64,000 nucleotides of DNA from Yoonia vestfoldensis DSM 16212. Its GTDB lineage: Bacteria; Pseudomonadota; Alphaproteobacteria; Rhodobacterales; Rhodobacteraceae. Where the stretch lies: contig NZ_KB907989.1 of assembly GCF_000382265.1 (NCBI RefSeq), positions 1 to 64,000 of the forward strand, read 5' to 3'. Position numbers and translations under genes: made by a program. Positions 11,201 through 17,188 of the stretch are shown piece after piece (the first letter of the stretch is position 1; every line of letters starts with the position of its first letter). Under the pieces are notes generated by a model. It saw only the letters and a program-made list of their open reading frames with translations, made no database searches and had not been told where the DNA came from.

Positions 11201-11469
11201 ACCGTTTTTAGCCACGCCGAAAACGTAGCCGCAGTGTCTGTACCCGATGATCCAATTGCACCCCAAAGCGAATCTGTTGCTGAATGTGCCGAAACCTCCG
11301 CATCCCAGATTACTGTCGCTTCTTCGCCTTGTGCATCGTCTTCAATGCACGAAAGATGCAGGACGTTCAGGTCTTTTGCGAGGATATCCGCACCTTGTGA
11401 CAGCCACTTCCGACCTCTGAGTTCGACAAACTCACCAAACTCAATGCTGTCGAATGGTTTTTCGTGCAA
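8266..11469 (-). CDS. drmD: DrmD, DISARM SNF2-family helicase
   Basis: DrmD is the class 1 DISARM SNF2-type ATPase. Visible motifs are Walker A DDVGLGKT near residue 135, DEAH near 245, LSATPHNGH, and the SNF2 C-terminal half with DLPWNPSRLEQRNGRIDR near 620. The open frame extends upstream to 11739, but the extra 90 residues overlap the phage-type gene at 11619-12305 and look non-coding. Homology to the DrmD N-terminus begins at the segment FGEFVELRGRKW. I place the start at the TTG at 11469, which has GGAG seven bases upstream; this is a judgement rather than proof. It is the first gene of the operon drmD-drmMI-drmA-drmB. No drmC is in the window. Confidence 0.9.
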   Translation of the reverse strand: MHEKPFDSIEFGEFVELRGRKWLSQGADILAKDLNVLHLSCIEDDAQGEEATVIWDAEVSAHSATDSLWGAIGSSGTDTAATFSAWLKTVDWNSTSVADKGLFQAPFRAGIRLDPYQLAPLQKALELPRVNMLIADDVGLGKTIEAGLVLREMMLRGRVNFVVIACPPSMIMQWHEELGQKFGITATILDRSYLAQVRRRRGFGTNPWASGSCFLVSHRLLADETYASGLREVLGSMRSNSMLILDEAHHAAPASGGRYAIDSQFTRAIRDIAQGFEHRLFLSATPHNGHSNSFTALLEILDPHRFTRGVPVETADLEPVMVRRLKSDLRALGEHFPERIVEEIKIDGLAIDAADLQLSEMLESYGAMRDARLHAMTARARAEGKLIFSGLQQRLLSSPEAFKKTLEVHLRAMKAPTESERSTLSSLATTFADGKEMDGFDEDDLNYSLATTDDVDDDPSLVIAATKVGLAGATEPIVEDEKAFVKSMLEVARKASLKPDARVRWMASWIRENMISNGHWNNRRLIVFTEYQDTRLWLQNRLLELLDDLDPEKHVSSLTGMTSLDDRERIKFAFNCNPTESPLRLLICTDAAREGINLQKGCHDLIHFDLPWNPSRLEQRNGRIDRKLQPAPTVFCRYFRYAQRPTDIVQAALVRKTERIRNELGAVGRVIEDRLMKRLTSEGIRRDRAVALVVELESDDETAAYRDEIRALNGSEEKRRKIVGEQNAKLRKTLEDSRRRVGIEGGDLQQVIGIALSQAGGQMIDSSVSAVPSAKVFTIKENDPVFSGPGWAPILDDLRLAPPAKGQKLNEWRAAQPLKRLSFDPVILPDQRDAPEVCHLHVEHRLVRRLVARFVSQGFRTRLNRACVLLVPNAQRRVVLLGRMSLYGPKGVRLHEEVIPITARIGADGQLRLLRQGLDAEALTLTSLDDSLRNGKAASEAISTEALSRRKSDVASLRSEFELRSAPIAQAVTEQLHELGRKEEESMRQLLIDQRARLQKRAHEPEQSEFNFEEQRQVDADRRHWQAKLDRLLNEIDVEPEKIRKGFDVIACRLEPVGLIYLWPEAT

Positions 11470-11618
11470 ATTCCAACTCCAAAACCCAACAAACAGAAAT
11501 ACGGTGCTTACCCAAAGGCTGCCAATCTCCTGCGCCTTTTTCCAAAATAAAATTGCATTGTGCTGGGTCAGATGCAATGGGCACAGACGCACAAACTGGA
11601 TCTTTAAAGTGGTCAGGC

Positions 11619-12305
11619 TCAGAACGGAGGTTGCCGCTTCCATGGCCGCACCTTCGGCATCGCCGCCGTCACATCGACATCCCGCATCATGCCGCCTACC
11701 ACCAACCCGTCGCGAACCCAATCCAGCGCTTGCCACCATTCCTTATAGCCACGCCGCGCAGACACAATCTGTTCCGGATGCGGCCGCCAGGTTACCGGGC
11801 AGGCCAGAACCTCGACGGTGCGCCATTTGCCTCGCCTCAGTACCCGTTCGGTGCCAACCACCACCGTGGTTGACCGCTCGCCGTGCTGATTGCGTTTGGT
11901 CTCGACCGGTACACAGCGCGGCACCACCCCTGGCATCCAGTCCGGGGTCAGCCCTGCGCGGGCCAGTTCCGCCACGCGGATCGCCATGCGAATGCCGCCG
12001 AGGCTGTCGGGCATCCCGGCGACGGTGGCGGCAATCACCTCGGCGTCCGCGTGTGTGTAACTGCCCATCTTGTGCTGACCACCGTCCACTTTGCAGCCCA
12101 GCGCACCACGCTGCATCAAAACGTACTCGAGCCCGAACCCAAAGCCTTCTTCGACCACATCCTTCGGCGGGGGTATTTCCAGCTGCGCCTTTTCCACCCG
12201 AAACGCCCATTCCAGCGCTGCCTGCACGCCCAGCGCACGTTTCACCCGTTTGCCGCCTGCGCAGAGGGACAATCCGTGCCGGGGACGTGACACCAAGCCA
12301 TTCAC
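11619..12305 (-). CDS. Phage early-region protein of unknown function, with a 5' end fused from a methyltransferase gene
   Basis: This 228-aa protein is closely similar to the product of 61775-62431 from about residue 22 to the end, so the two define a family tied to these phage elements. I recognise no domain or catalytic motif. Its first 18 or so residues (MNGLVSRPRHGLSLCAGG) are not those of the paralogue. They match the start of the cytosine methyltransferase at 63694. This shows that an in-frame deletion removed the methyltransferase and joined its start to this gene. The start overlaps the stop of the upstream HTH gene (12302-12305, ATGA). It ends about 150 bp before drmD begins. Confidence 0.75.
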   Translation of the reverse strand: MNGLVSRPRHGLSLCAGGKRVKRALGVQAALEWAFRVEKAQLEIPPPKDVVEEGFGFGLEYVLMQRGALGCKVDGGQHKMGSYTHADAEVIAATVAGMPDSLGGIRMAIRVAELARAGLTPDWMPGVVPRCVPVETKRNQHGERSTTVVVGTERVLRRGKWRTVEVLACPVTWRPHPEQIVSARRGYKEWWQALDWVRDGLVVGGMMRDVDVTAAMPKVRPWKRQPPF

Positions 12306-13324
12306 AGGAACCCCCGTTGACGCAGCCTGTCGGTCGTCACCAGCTTGCGGGCCAGCATCGCCTCGCAGATGGCGTTGCTGATCATGCTCGTGGGCAGATA
12401 TTCGTCCGAGTTCACCTTGGCCGCATAGAACGCCGCCAACTCATCCGGGCTGGCTGTTGCCTTGCCTTGCCCCTTGCGGCGCTGTTTTGCTTTGAGGGCG
12501 CTGCCATTTGCGGCAGTCTCCTGCCCATTGCGCTGAGCAGCGCGCTCCATGACGCGATCCAGCGCCTTTGGCCCATCGGGCGGTTCGGGGTGATCCTCGC
12601 GGCTGTCCTTTGCGGCCGCGACGATCCCGGCCTCGGTCAGCCCCAGCTCGGAGCGCCAGCGCTGCACGTGCAGCCGGGGTGGTGAGCCTTGCCACCAGCC
12701 GGGAAGGCAAGCTGGGTCCAAGCCCAGCGCCAAAATCACTTCTTCGAAAAACTGATCAAATTCGATCTCGCGCGCTTGCGCGTCCTCCTCCTCCTTTACT
12801 GGTTTACTTAAAGGTTCCCTTACAAGGTTAGTGTCCGGATTCCGGACACGGCTTTGGTCATTTTCCGGACACGGGTCAGGGCAAAATTCGGACACGGCTT
12901 TTGGGTCAATTCCGTGTCCGGATTCTGGACATGGCTCGACTGATACGCGGGCATCGGGGTTGATTTCACCAGCAGTTTCATCGCTGTGATCGACGGGCGC
13001 AAACCCGTGTCCGGTTTCCGGACATGGAACCACACCCGCCGGTGTGAAGCCCCGCTCAAAGCCCAAGATGTAGCGGGTGGGGAGCTGGCGCTTGGTCACC
13101 GGATCGATGCGCGGAACGCGGCGCAACAACCCTCTGGCTTCCAGCTGGCCGATGTGATCGTTCAGCGTTGATCGGCTGATTTCGCAATCATGGGCCAGCC
13201 GCGCCTGTGAAGGGAAGCAGCCGTAATCTGGATTGAACCGGTCGCACAGATGCCAGAGCACGATCTTGGTGGTGGGTTTCAGCCCGCGCTGCTTGATGGC
13301 CCAGTTGGTGGCTTCATGGCTCAT
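12302..13324 (-). CDS. Helix-turn-helix replication-type phage protein
   Basis: A 340-aa protein whose N-terminal 75 residues form a winged-helix domain of the HTH_36 type (PSQARLAHDCEISRSTLNDHI with a following wing), as in many phage and plasmid replication initiators. The middle (residues about 95-170) is low-complexity and contains repeats of the type PCPESGHG, which are the translation of palindromic DNA repeats. The C-terminal 100 residues are nearly the same as the partial gene at 63691-64000. Together with the iterons, this suggests a lambda O-like initiator carrying its origin inside the gene; that role is inferred. Start and stop overlap the neighbours (ATGA at both ends), so it belongs to a tight early operon. 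Confidence 0.7.
   Translation of the reverse strand: MSHEATNWAIKQRGLKPTTKIVLWHLCDRFNPDYGCFPSQARLAHDCEISRSTLNDHIGQLEARGLLRRVPRIDPVTKRQLPTRYILGFERGFTPAGVVPCPETGHGFAPVDHSDETAGEINPDARVSVEPCPESGHGIDPKAVSEFCPDPCPENDQSRVRNPDTNLVREPLSKPVKEEEDAQAREIEFDQFFEEVILALGLDPACLPGWWQGSPPRLHVQRWRSELGLTEAGIVAAAKDSREDHPEPPDGPKALDRVMERAAQRNGQETAANGSALKAKQRRKGQGKATASPDELAAFYAAKVNSDEYLPTSMISNAICEAMLARKLVTTDRLRQRGFL
12831..13025. repeat. Iteron-like palindromic repeats inside the HTH gene (candidate origin)
   Basis: A perfect palindrome GTGTCCGGATTCCGGACAC lies at 12831-12849. Variants follow at 12914-12932 and 13007-13025, with half-sites of the type TCCGGACACGG at about 12864-12874 and 12887-12898. Five sites fall within 195 bp, the first four at roughly 25-30 bp spacing. 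They are translated as repeated CPE(S/T/N) peptides. Phages of the lambda type keep origin iterons inside the initiator gene, so a replication origin is the likeliest reading. An operator array is the alternative. Confidence 0.55.
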
Positions 13325-13716
13325 GGCGCGGGCCTCCCAGCGGAAGCGGCGATGCGCGTGGTGAAGCCGTGCTCTGTCAGCGCGCCCAGCGCGTCGTCGA
13401 GGCCGCGCACCAGCGCCCAGCCAAACCCCTGCGCCAGCATCGCATCGCGAAACGCCTCCTGCGTTGGACGCAAGCGACCCTTCGGGGCTTTCAGCTCAAG
13501 GAACAGGACGCGCCCGTCGCAGATCACCATCAGATCAGCAAAGCCCGCATGGACGCCCATGCCGACGAGGATCGCCTGGCGCTTGGCACCGCGAGGACCG
13601 GGTTCAGTCACCTCATTGGCGCAGTGATGGATAATGGCGGTGCGGGGCAGAACTGTGCGCAGCGCCTGCACGACCGCACGCTGCAGATCGGCCTCGGGGG
13701 TGCCACGGCGGTTCAT
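13321..13716 (-). CDS. VRR-NUC domain nuclease
   Basis: A 131-aa protein with the single-domain VRR-NUC fold of the PD-(D/E)xK superfamily, common in phages and in repair nucleases. The core is visible as GFADLMVICDGRVLFLELKAPKGRLRPTQ, with Asp in FADL, the ELK motif, and the family-typical L(R/S)PTQ that follows. Stand-alone phage VRR-NUC proteins are thought to be Holliday-junction or structure-specific nucleases. It overlaps both neighbours by 4 bp (13321-13324 and 13713-13716) and is part of the early operon next to the replication-type gene. Confidence 0.85.
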   Translation of the reverse strand: MNRRGTPEADLQRAVVQALRTVLPRTAIIHHCANEVTEPGPRGAKRQAILVGMGVHAGFADLMVICDGRVLFLELKAPKGRLRPTQEAFRDAMLAQGFGWALVRGLDDALGALTEHGFTTRIAASAGRPAP

Positions 13717-13955
13717 TGCCCTGCCTCCCCGTTGCCTTCACGCTGGGCCTGCCGGATCGGCCGCCGTGCGTCGATCACCAGCAGCAGCGCGCGCGCGTCT
13801 TTGCGTTCACCGTCGGTCTCGCCATGCGCCGCCAGAACGTTGCAGGCGAGCCGGATCAGGTGGTCGCTGTGATGGGCGACATCGGCGATGACGGCCCGGG
13901 CTTCCGCGACGCGATCAGCGGGCCATGGTGCGGGGAGGAAGAGAGGCACGGTCAT
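13713..13955 (-). CDS. Small phage early protein of unknown function
   Basis: An 80-aa protein, mostly helical by composition, that I cannot place in a family. It sits between the excisionase-like gene and the VRR-NUC gene and overlaps both by 4 bp, which is the best evidence that it is translated. No membrane segment, signal peptide or cysteine cluster is seen. Confidence 0.6.
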   Translation of the reverse strand: MTVPLFLPAPWPADRVAEARAVIADVAHHSDHLIRLACNVLAAHGETDGERKDARALLLVIDARRPIRQAQREGNGEAGQ

Positions 13956-14200
13956 GACCGCCCCCTTGATTTGCGCACCGGATGCACCTGTTCCTGCGCG
14001 CGGATCCAGTCTTGAACGGCGGCCCTACGGTAGAAAGATTTGCGTCCTATGCGCGTGCAGGGTGGCCCCTGACGGCGCGCCTCCCATCTGGCGAGTGTGT
14101 CGGATGTGATACCCAATTCGCCTGCCAACTGCTCGCGGCTGATCCAGTCAGCCAGCAGGTTCAGCGGTTCTTGCGGGACTTCAGGTAAGAGTTGTTTCAT
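13952..14200 (-). CDS. Excisionase-like helix-turn-helix protein
   Basis: An 82-aa protein with a MerR/HTH_17-type DNA-binding segment (ISREQLAGELGITSDTLARWEARRQGPP followed by the wing around FYRRAAVQDWI). Proteins of this size and type next to integrases serve as excisionases or as regulators of the early operon. It is the first gene of the minus-strand early operon. A GGAATT/AATTCC inverted repeat lies about 85-110 bp upstream of its start, so it may respond to, or bind, that site. Confidence 0.75.
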   Translation of the reverse strand: MKQLLPEVPQEPLNLLADWISREQLAGELGITSDTLARWEARRQGPPCTRIGRKSFYRRAAVQDWIRAQEQVHPVRKSRGRS

Positions 14201-14282
14201 GGCTGCTCCATTTGCCTCTGCCCCTCTCTTGGGGGCAGGGACAGCGAAGCAGAGCGCGCGGGGCGGAAGACAGGCGGAAGGT

Positions 14283-14510
14283 GGAATTGAAACCCGCCGA
14301 GCAATTCCGGCCCTTGTTTCATGAGGGTTTCAGGCTGTTGGGGTTGAGGGCGAGACCGCCACTGCGCGCCTGACAGATCCAATATCGAAAGGCTTTATGC
14401 GCTGGTCGCAGGACGAAACGGCTCGCTCATTCTAGCAGGTCAAATTGGCTGGCATTTGAGAGTGATTCGCGGGATTTGCGCGGTGCGGAATTGACGGAAT
14501 GACCAATTCC
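14283..14510. promoter_or_regulatory. Two GGAATT-N(12-14)-AATTCC inverted repeats, candidate operators
   Basis: GGAATT at 14283-14288 pairs with AATTCC at 14303-14308 (spacer 14), and GGAATT at 14487-14492 with AATTCC at 14505-14510 (spacer 12). A third, slightly degenerate copy lies upstream of the integrase (16800-16825). The first and third copies sit in a longer shared stretch of 22 identical bases (14270-14291 and 16787-16808), each roughly 70-80 bp upstream of a minus-strand phage gene. A common regulator of early operon and integrase is the simplest explanation. The rest of the gap 14201-14829 shows only the terminator listed separately. Confidence 0.45.
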
Positions 14511-14742
14511 GGTCCCGCGCCGCCGACATTCAACGGCACTCAACAGTTTGTTACGGCAACCGGCTGCATAGGCCGACTATCACGGGTTCGTGATTGCGTG
14601 CTCACCCATAGGTTGGGTATTCTGGCAATGAGCAGCAAACAAGAATCGAAAAACACGAACACAGTCAGGCGCCAGCATCTTGTGCGATGCGGCTCTGGCC
14701 CACAGGCGGTTTTCCTCGAGACAAGGCTCAGCAGCCAATCCC

Positions 14743-14770
14743 CCCGCATGCATTGCATCGCGGGCTTTTT
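14743..14770 (+). terminator. Hairpin plus T-run, likely rho-independent terminator
   Basis: CCCGCATGCA (14743-14752) pairs with TGCATcGCGGG (14754-14764) with a single bulge, followed by CTTTTT. It reads as a plus-strand terminator. No convincing gene ends just upstream on that strand; it may isolate the 200-aa gene downstream from read-through. Confidence 0.55.
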
Positions 14771-14829
14771 AATCCCGCATTCCGACGGTTTTGGCCGAAC
14801 GAAGTCGCATGTCTGAAAGGATTCTATCT

Positions 14830-15432
14830 ATGCCACTGCCGCCTATCGCCTTTTATTCGATCTATGAACTTTCGGCGCGCTGGGGCTGTCCTCCGGCCGA
14901 TGTCGCGGGCTGGGCCGCAGCCGGACATTTTCAGGTTCTGGCGGGCATCCCGCCTGTTAGCTGTGGCGATGAGACCGTCGCTGGCTTGGTCGAAGTTCCG
15001 ATTGCAGAGCTGATGCCGATGTTTCGTCGCTATGGGCCCAGCGATGAACTCTGCCGTCTGAAACGTGTCCTGCCGCCCGGAAGCAAAGTCTGGCTGAAAG
15101 TGACCGATCCACTTGATGGTATCCCGCTTCGGTCGACGGATCTGCTGCTGGCAGCGCATTCTGTGCAGGAGTTTGAGGAGGAACGCGATTTGCTGCGCCG
15201 CCCGCCCACAAATACAGGGGCCGCACCACGCTATGATTGGGATGCGATGTACGCGTGGTTGACGTGGTTTTTGTTCGACAAGGGCGTGCCCGAGACGCAA
15301 ACGGCGCTGGTGGCGCTCGTACAGGACTGGTTCGTGCAAAATTCACGGTCGGGGGATGTCCCGGATGAAAGCACAATCCGCAAGCGGCTTGCACCACTCT
15401 GGCGCAAACTGCGCGGCGAGGAGCCGGTGTGA
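14830..15432 (+). CDS. Integrase-associated protein of unknown function
   Basis: A 200-aa protein, if started at the ATG at 14830, which has AAAGGA at good spacing; upstream ATGs at 14809 and 14791 are possible. I recognise no catalytic motif. The N-terminal segment (IYELSARWGCPPADVAGWAAAG) looks like a degenerate helix-turn-helix or MerR-like domain. The C-terminal part ends with a helical block (SGDVPDESTIRKRLAPLWRKLR) that I associate with proteins found beside integrases in Rhodobacteraceae elements. It converges with the integrase, the two stops being 3 bp apart. A regulatory role is inferred from context only. Confidence 0.6.
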   Translation: MPLPPIAFYSIYELSARWGCPPADVAGWAAAGHFQVLAGIPPVSCGDETVAGLVEVPIAELMPMFRRYGPSDELCRLKRVLPPGSKVWLKVTDPLDGIPLRSTDLLLAAHSVQEFEEERDLLRRPPTNTGAAPRYDWDAMYAWLTWFLFDKGVPETQTALVALVQDWFVQNSRSGDVPDESTIRKRLAPLWRKLRGEEPV

Positions 15433-15435
15433 GGG

Positions 15436-16707
15436 TCACGCCGACTTCGGCAGCCCGCTTTCATCCTGCGCTGCGCCGTGCACAAGGCGCGGTCGTGGGC
15501 GCAGGATGCTGGCCACGGTGTCAACACCAGCGCGCAGCGGTGAGTCCATCAGATGGGCGTAGCGCTGCGTCGTTTGCATCTGGCTATGGCCCAAAAGCCT
15601 GCCGATCATTTCCAGTGACGCACCGCCGCTAACCAAAAGGGAGGCAAAGGTGTGGCGCAGATCGTGAATACGAACATCAGGCAGATCCGCCTCTTTCTGG
15701 ACCCGCGCCCAGAAGCGGCGGATTTCGCGCACCGGCTGGCCAATAACCTCACCGGGGAATAGCCATGGGTTACCGTTCGGCACAACCATCTGGCGTTGGC
15801 GCAAGATGGTCACGACCTCCTGCGAGATCGGCACACGGTGGATCTTGCGTTGCTTGGTGGTCGCGGCGGGTTTCGACCATATCGCATAGTCGAGATTGAA
15901 CTGCTCAAAACGCGCGGTGCGCACCTCGCCGACGCGCGCGCCGGTCAGCATGCACATCCTGATGATCGCTGCCCCTCGCTGATCCTCGGCACTGTCGAGG
16001 ACCGCCGCGATCCGCGTCAGTTCTTCAGGGCCCAGAAACCGCTCGCGGGCCTGTTCGATCCGGCGGTGAAACCCCTGCGCAGGATTGTCAGCCCGCCATT
16101 CCCACTCCATCGCCAGCGTGAACATCTTGCGCAGGACTTCACCCATGCGGTTGGCGCGGATCGGGGTCGGCTTATGACCCTGCAGCTTGCGGGCGCGGTT
16201 GTTGGGTTTTGCCTTGCTGGGGCGGGGGCGGCCTTCGGCCACGAAATCGAGGAAACGCGCCACGTCGGACTTGGTGATCTCGGTCACCAGCTTGTTGCCC
16301 CATGCCGGTTCCAACATCTTCCTGAGCATCGAGACCTGATCACCCGCATTGTTCTTGGCCAGCTTGGGCAGATGTTCCGCGATATAGCGGTCAATCATGT
16401 CCTTCACGCGCGGGGCCTCACGAAAATCCTCCCGCACCGCCAGAGGGTCGCGCCCCTCGTCGATGGCGCGGCGCAATTCTTTGGCGCGTTCGCGCGCAGC
16501 CGTCACGCTCCATTCAGGCCAGCGTCCAATGTTCATGCGCCGCTGCCGCCCGGCATGGCGATAGTCGATGGTGAAGGTCCGTGCGCCCGAAGACTGGACC
16601 CTCACGGCAAAGCCGATCACCTCGGTGTCGAATATCTGATAGCTGACGCCCGGCCGCAGCTCGGCATCCCGCAGGGCTTTCTCGTTCAGTTTCAGTCTGT
16701 TGACCAT
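15436..16707 (-). CDS. Tyrosine recombinase / phage integrase
   Basis: A 423-aa site-specific integrase with the DUF4102-type arm-binding N-terminus of the P4-like family, a central SAM-like core-binding domain, and the C-terminal catalytic domain. Catalytic residues can be seen: Arg in TGARVGEV near 254, HDLRH near 348, and the LLGHSQMQTTQRYAH block with the nucleophile Tyr near 382. I chose the ATG at 16707 because AAGGAGG lies eight bases upstream; the frame extends to 16734. It is complete. Its operator-like upstream region is shared with the early operon. It should integrate the left element, probably into a tRNA gene. Confidence 0.92.
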   Translation of the reverse strand: MVNRLKLNEKALRDAELRPGVSYQIFDTEVIGFAVRVQSSGARTFTIDYRHAGRQRRMNIGRWPEWSVTAARERAKELRRAIDEGRDPLAVREDFREAPRVKDMIDRYIAEHLPKLAKNNAGDQVSMLRKMLEPAWGNKLVTEITKSDVARFLDFVAEGRPRPSKAKPNNRARKLQGHKPTPIRANRMGEVLRKMFTLAMEWEWRADNPAQGFHRRIEQARERFLGPEELTRIAAVLDSAEDQRGAAIIRMCMLTGARVGEVRTARFEQFNLDYAIWSKPAATTKQRKIHRVPISQEVVTILRQRQMVVPNGNPWLFPGEVIGQPVREIRRFWARVQKEADLPDVRIHDLRHTFASLLVSGGASLEMIGRLLGHSQMQTTQRYAHLMDSPLRAGVDTVASILRPRPRLVHGAAQDESGLPKSA

Positions 16708-16786
16708 GCATTCGGCCTCCTTGTCCCTCGACACAGGCGTAGATCTGCGCCCTTATCAAGTCCGAGCATGGGACAGAGTGCGGAAT

Positions 16787-16825
16787 ACAGGCGGAAGGTG
16801 GAATTGAAGTGGGTGGGACTATTCC
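16787..16825. promoter_or_regulatory. Third copy of the GGAATT/ATTCC operator-like site upstream of the integrase
   Basis: A stretch of 22 bases identical to 14270-14291 (16787-16808) is followed by ATTCCGG at 16821-16827, so the inverted pair is kept with a 14-base spacer. It lies about 80 bp upstream of the integrase start. The remaining gap to the gene at 17189 contains a short hairpin (CGAGGC-AC-GCCTCG near 17091-17104) and no gene that I can support. Confidence 0.4.
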
Positions 16826-17188
16826 GGACATGCAGATCAATGGGTTAGGCGGATGCGCCCAGCGCCCGGTGGGTCGCAAGCTGCCAGTTGAAGGCGCGCA
16901 ATTTTACTGGTGCGGCGTATGACACGAAGGGCGCGGAGTGGGCGTTCACTGCAGGTGCGAGGGTACGCGTTGGCCGGGCGTAGAGCGGACGTTAACCACC
17001 AGCCAGACGATTGGTCTGATCGACAACGTTTGCCGCTTGAACACAACTTAAAAGTTTGGATAAAAAGAAGCGCTACCGTGATATCCGAATACGAGGCACG
17101 CCTCGTGTTTCAGAGTGTTGGCACCTCTGAATATCTCATTTAAGTTGGATGGGGCCGGAAATGCAGGGAATGTAGGAGTTCACGCTAT

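Noticed and set aside
11470-11739. N-terminal extension of DrmD
   Set aside because: The extra residues overlap the neighbouring phage gene and lack similarity to the DrmD start; the family N-terminus begins near FGEFVELRGRKW.
14499-14816. 105-aa plus-strand frame in the intergenic region
   Set aside because: It runs through the operator-like repeat and the terminator hairpin, has no ribosome site and no recognisable sequence pattern.
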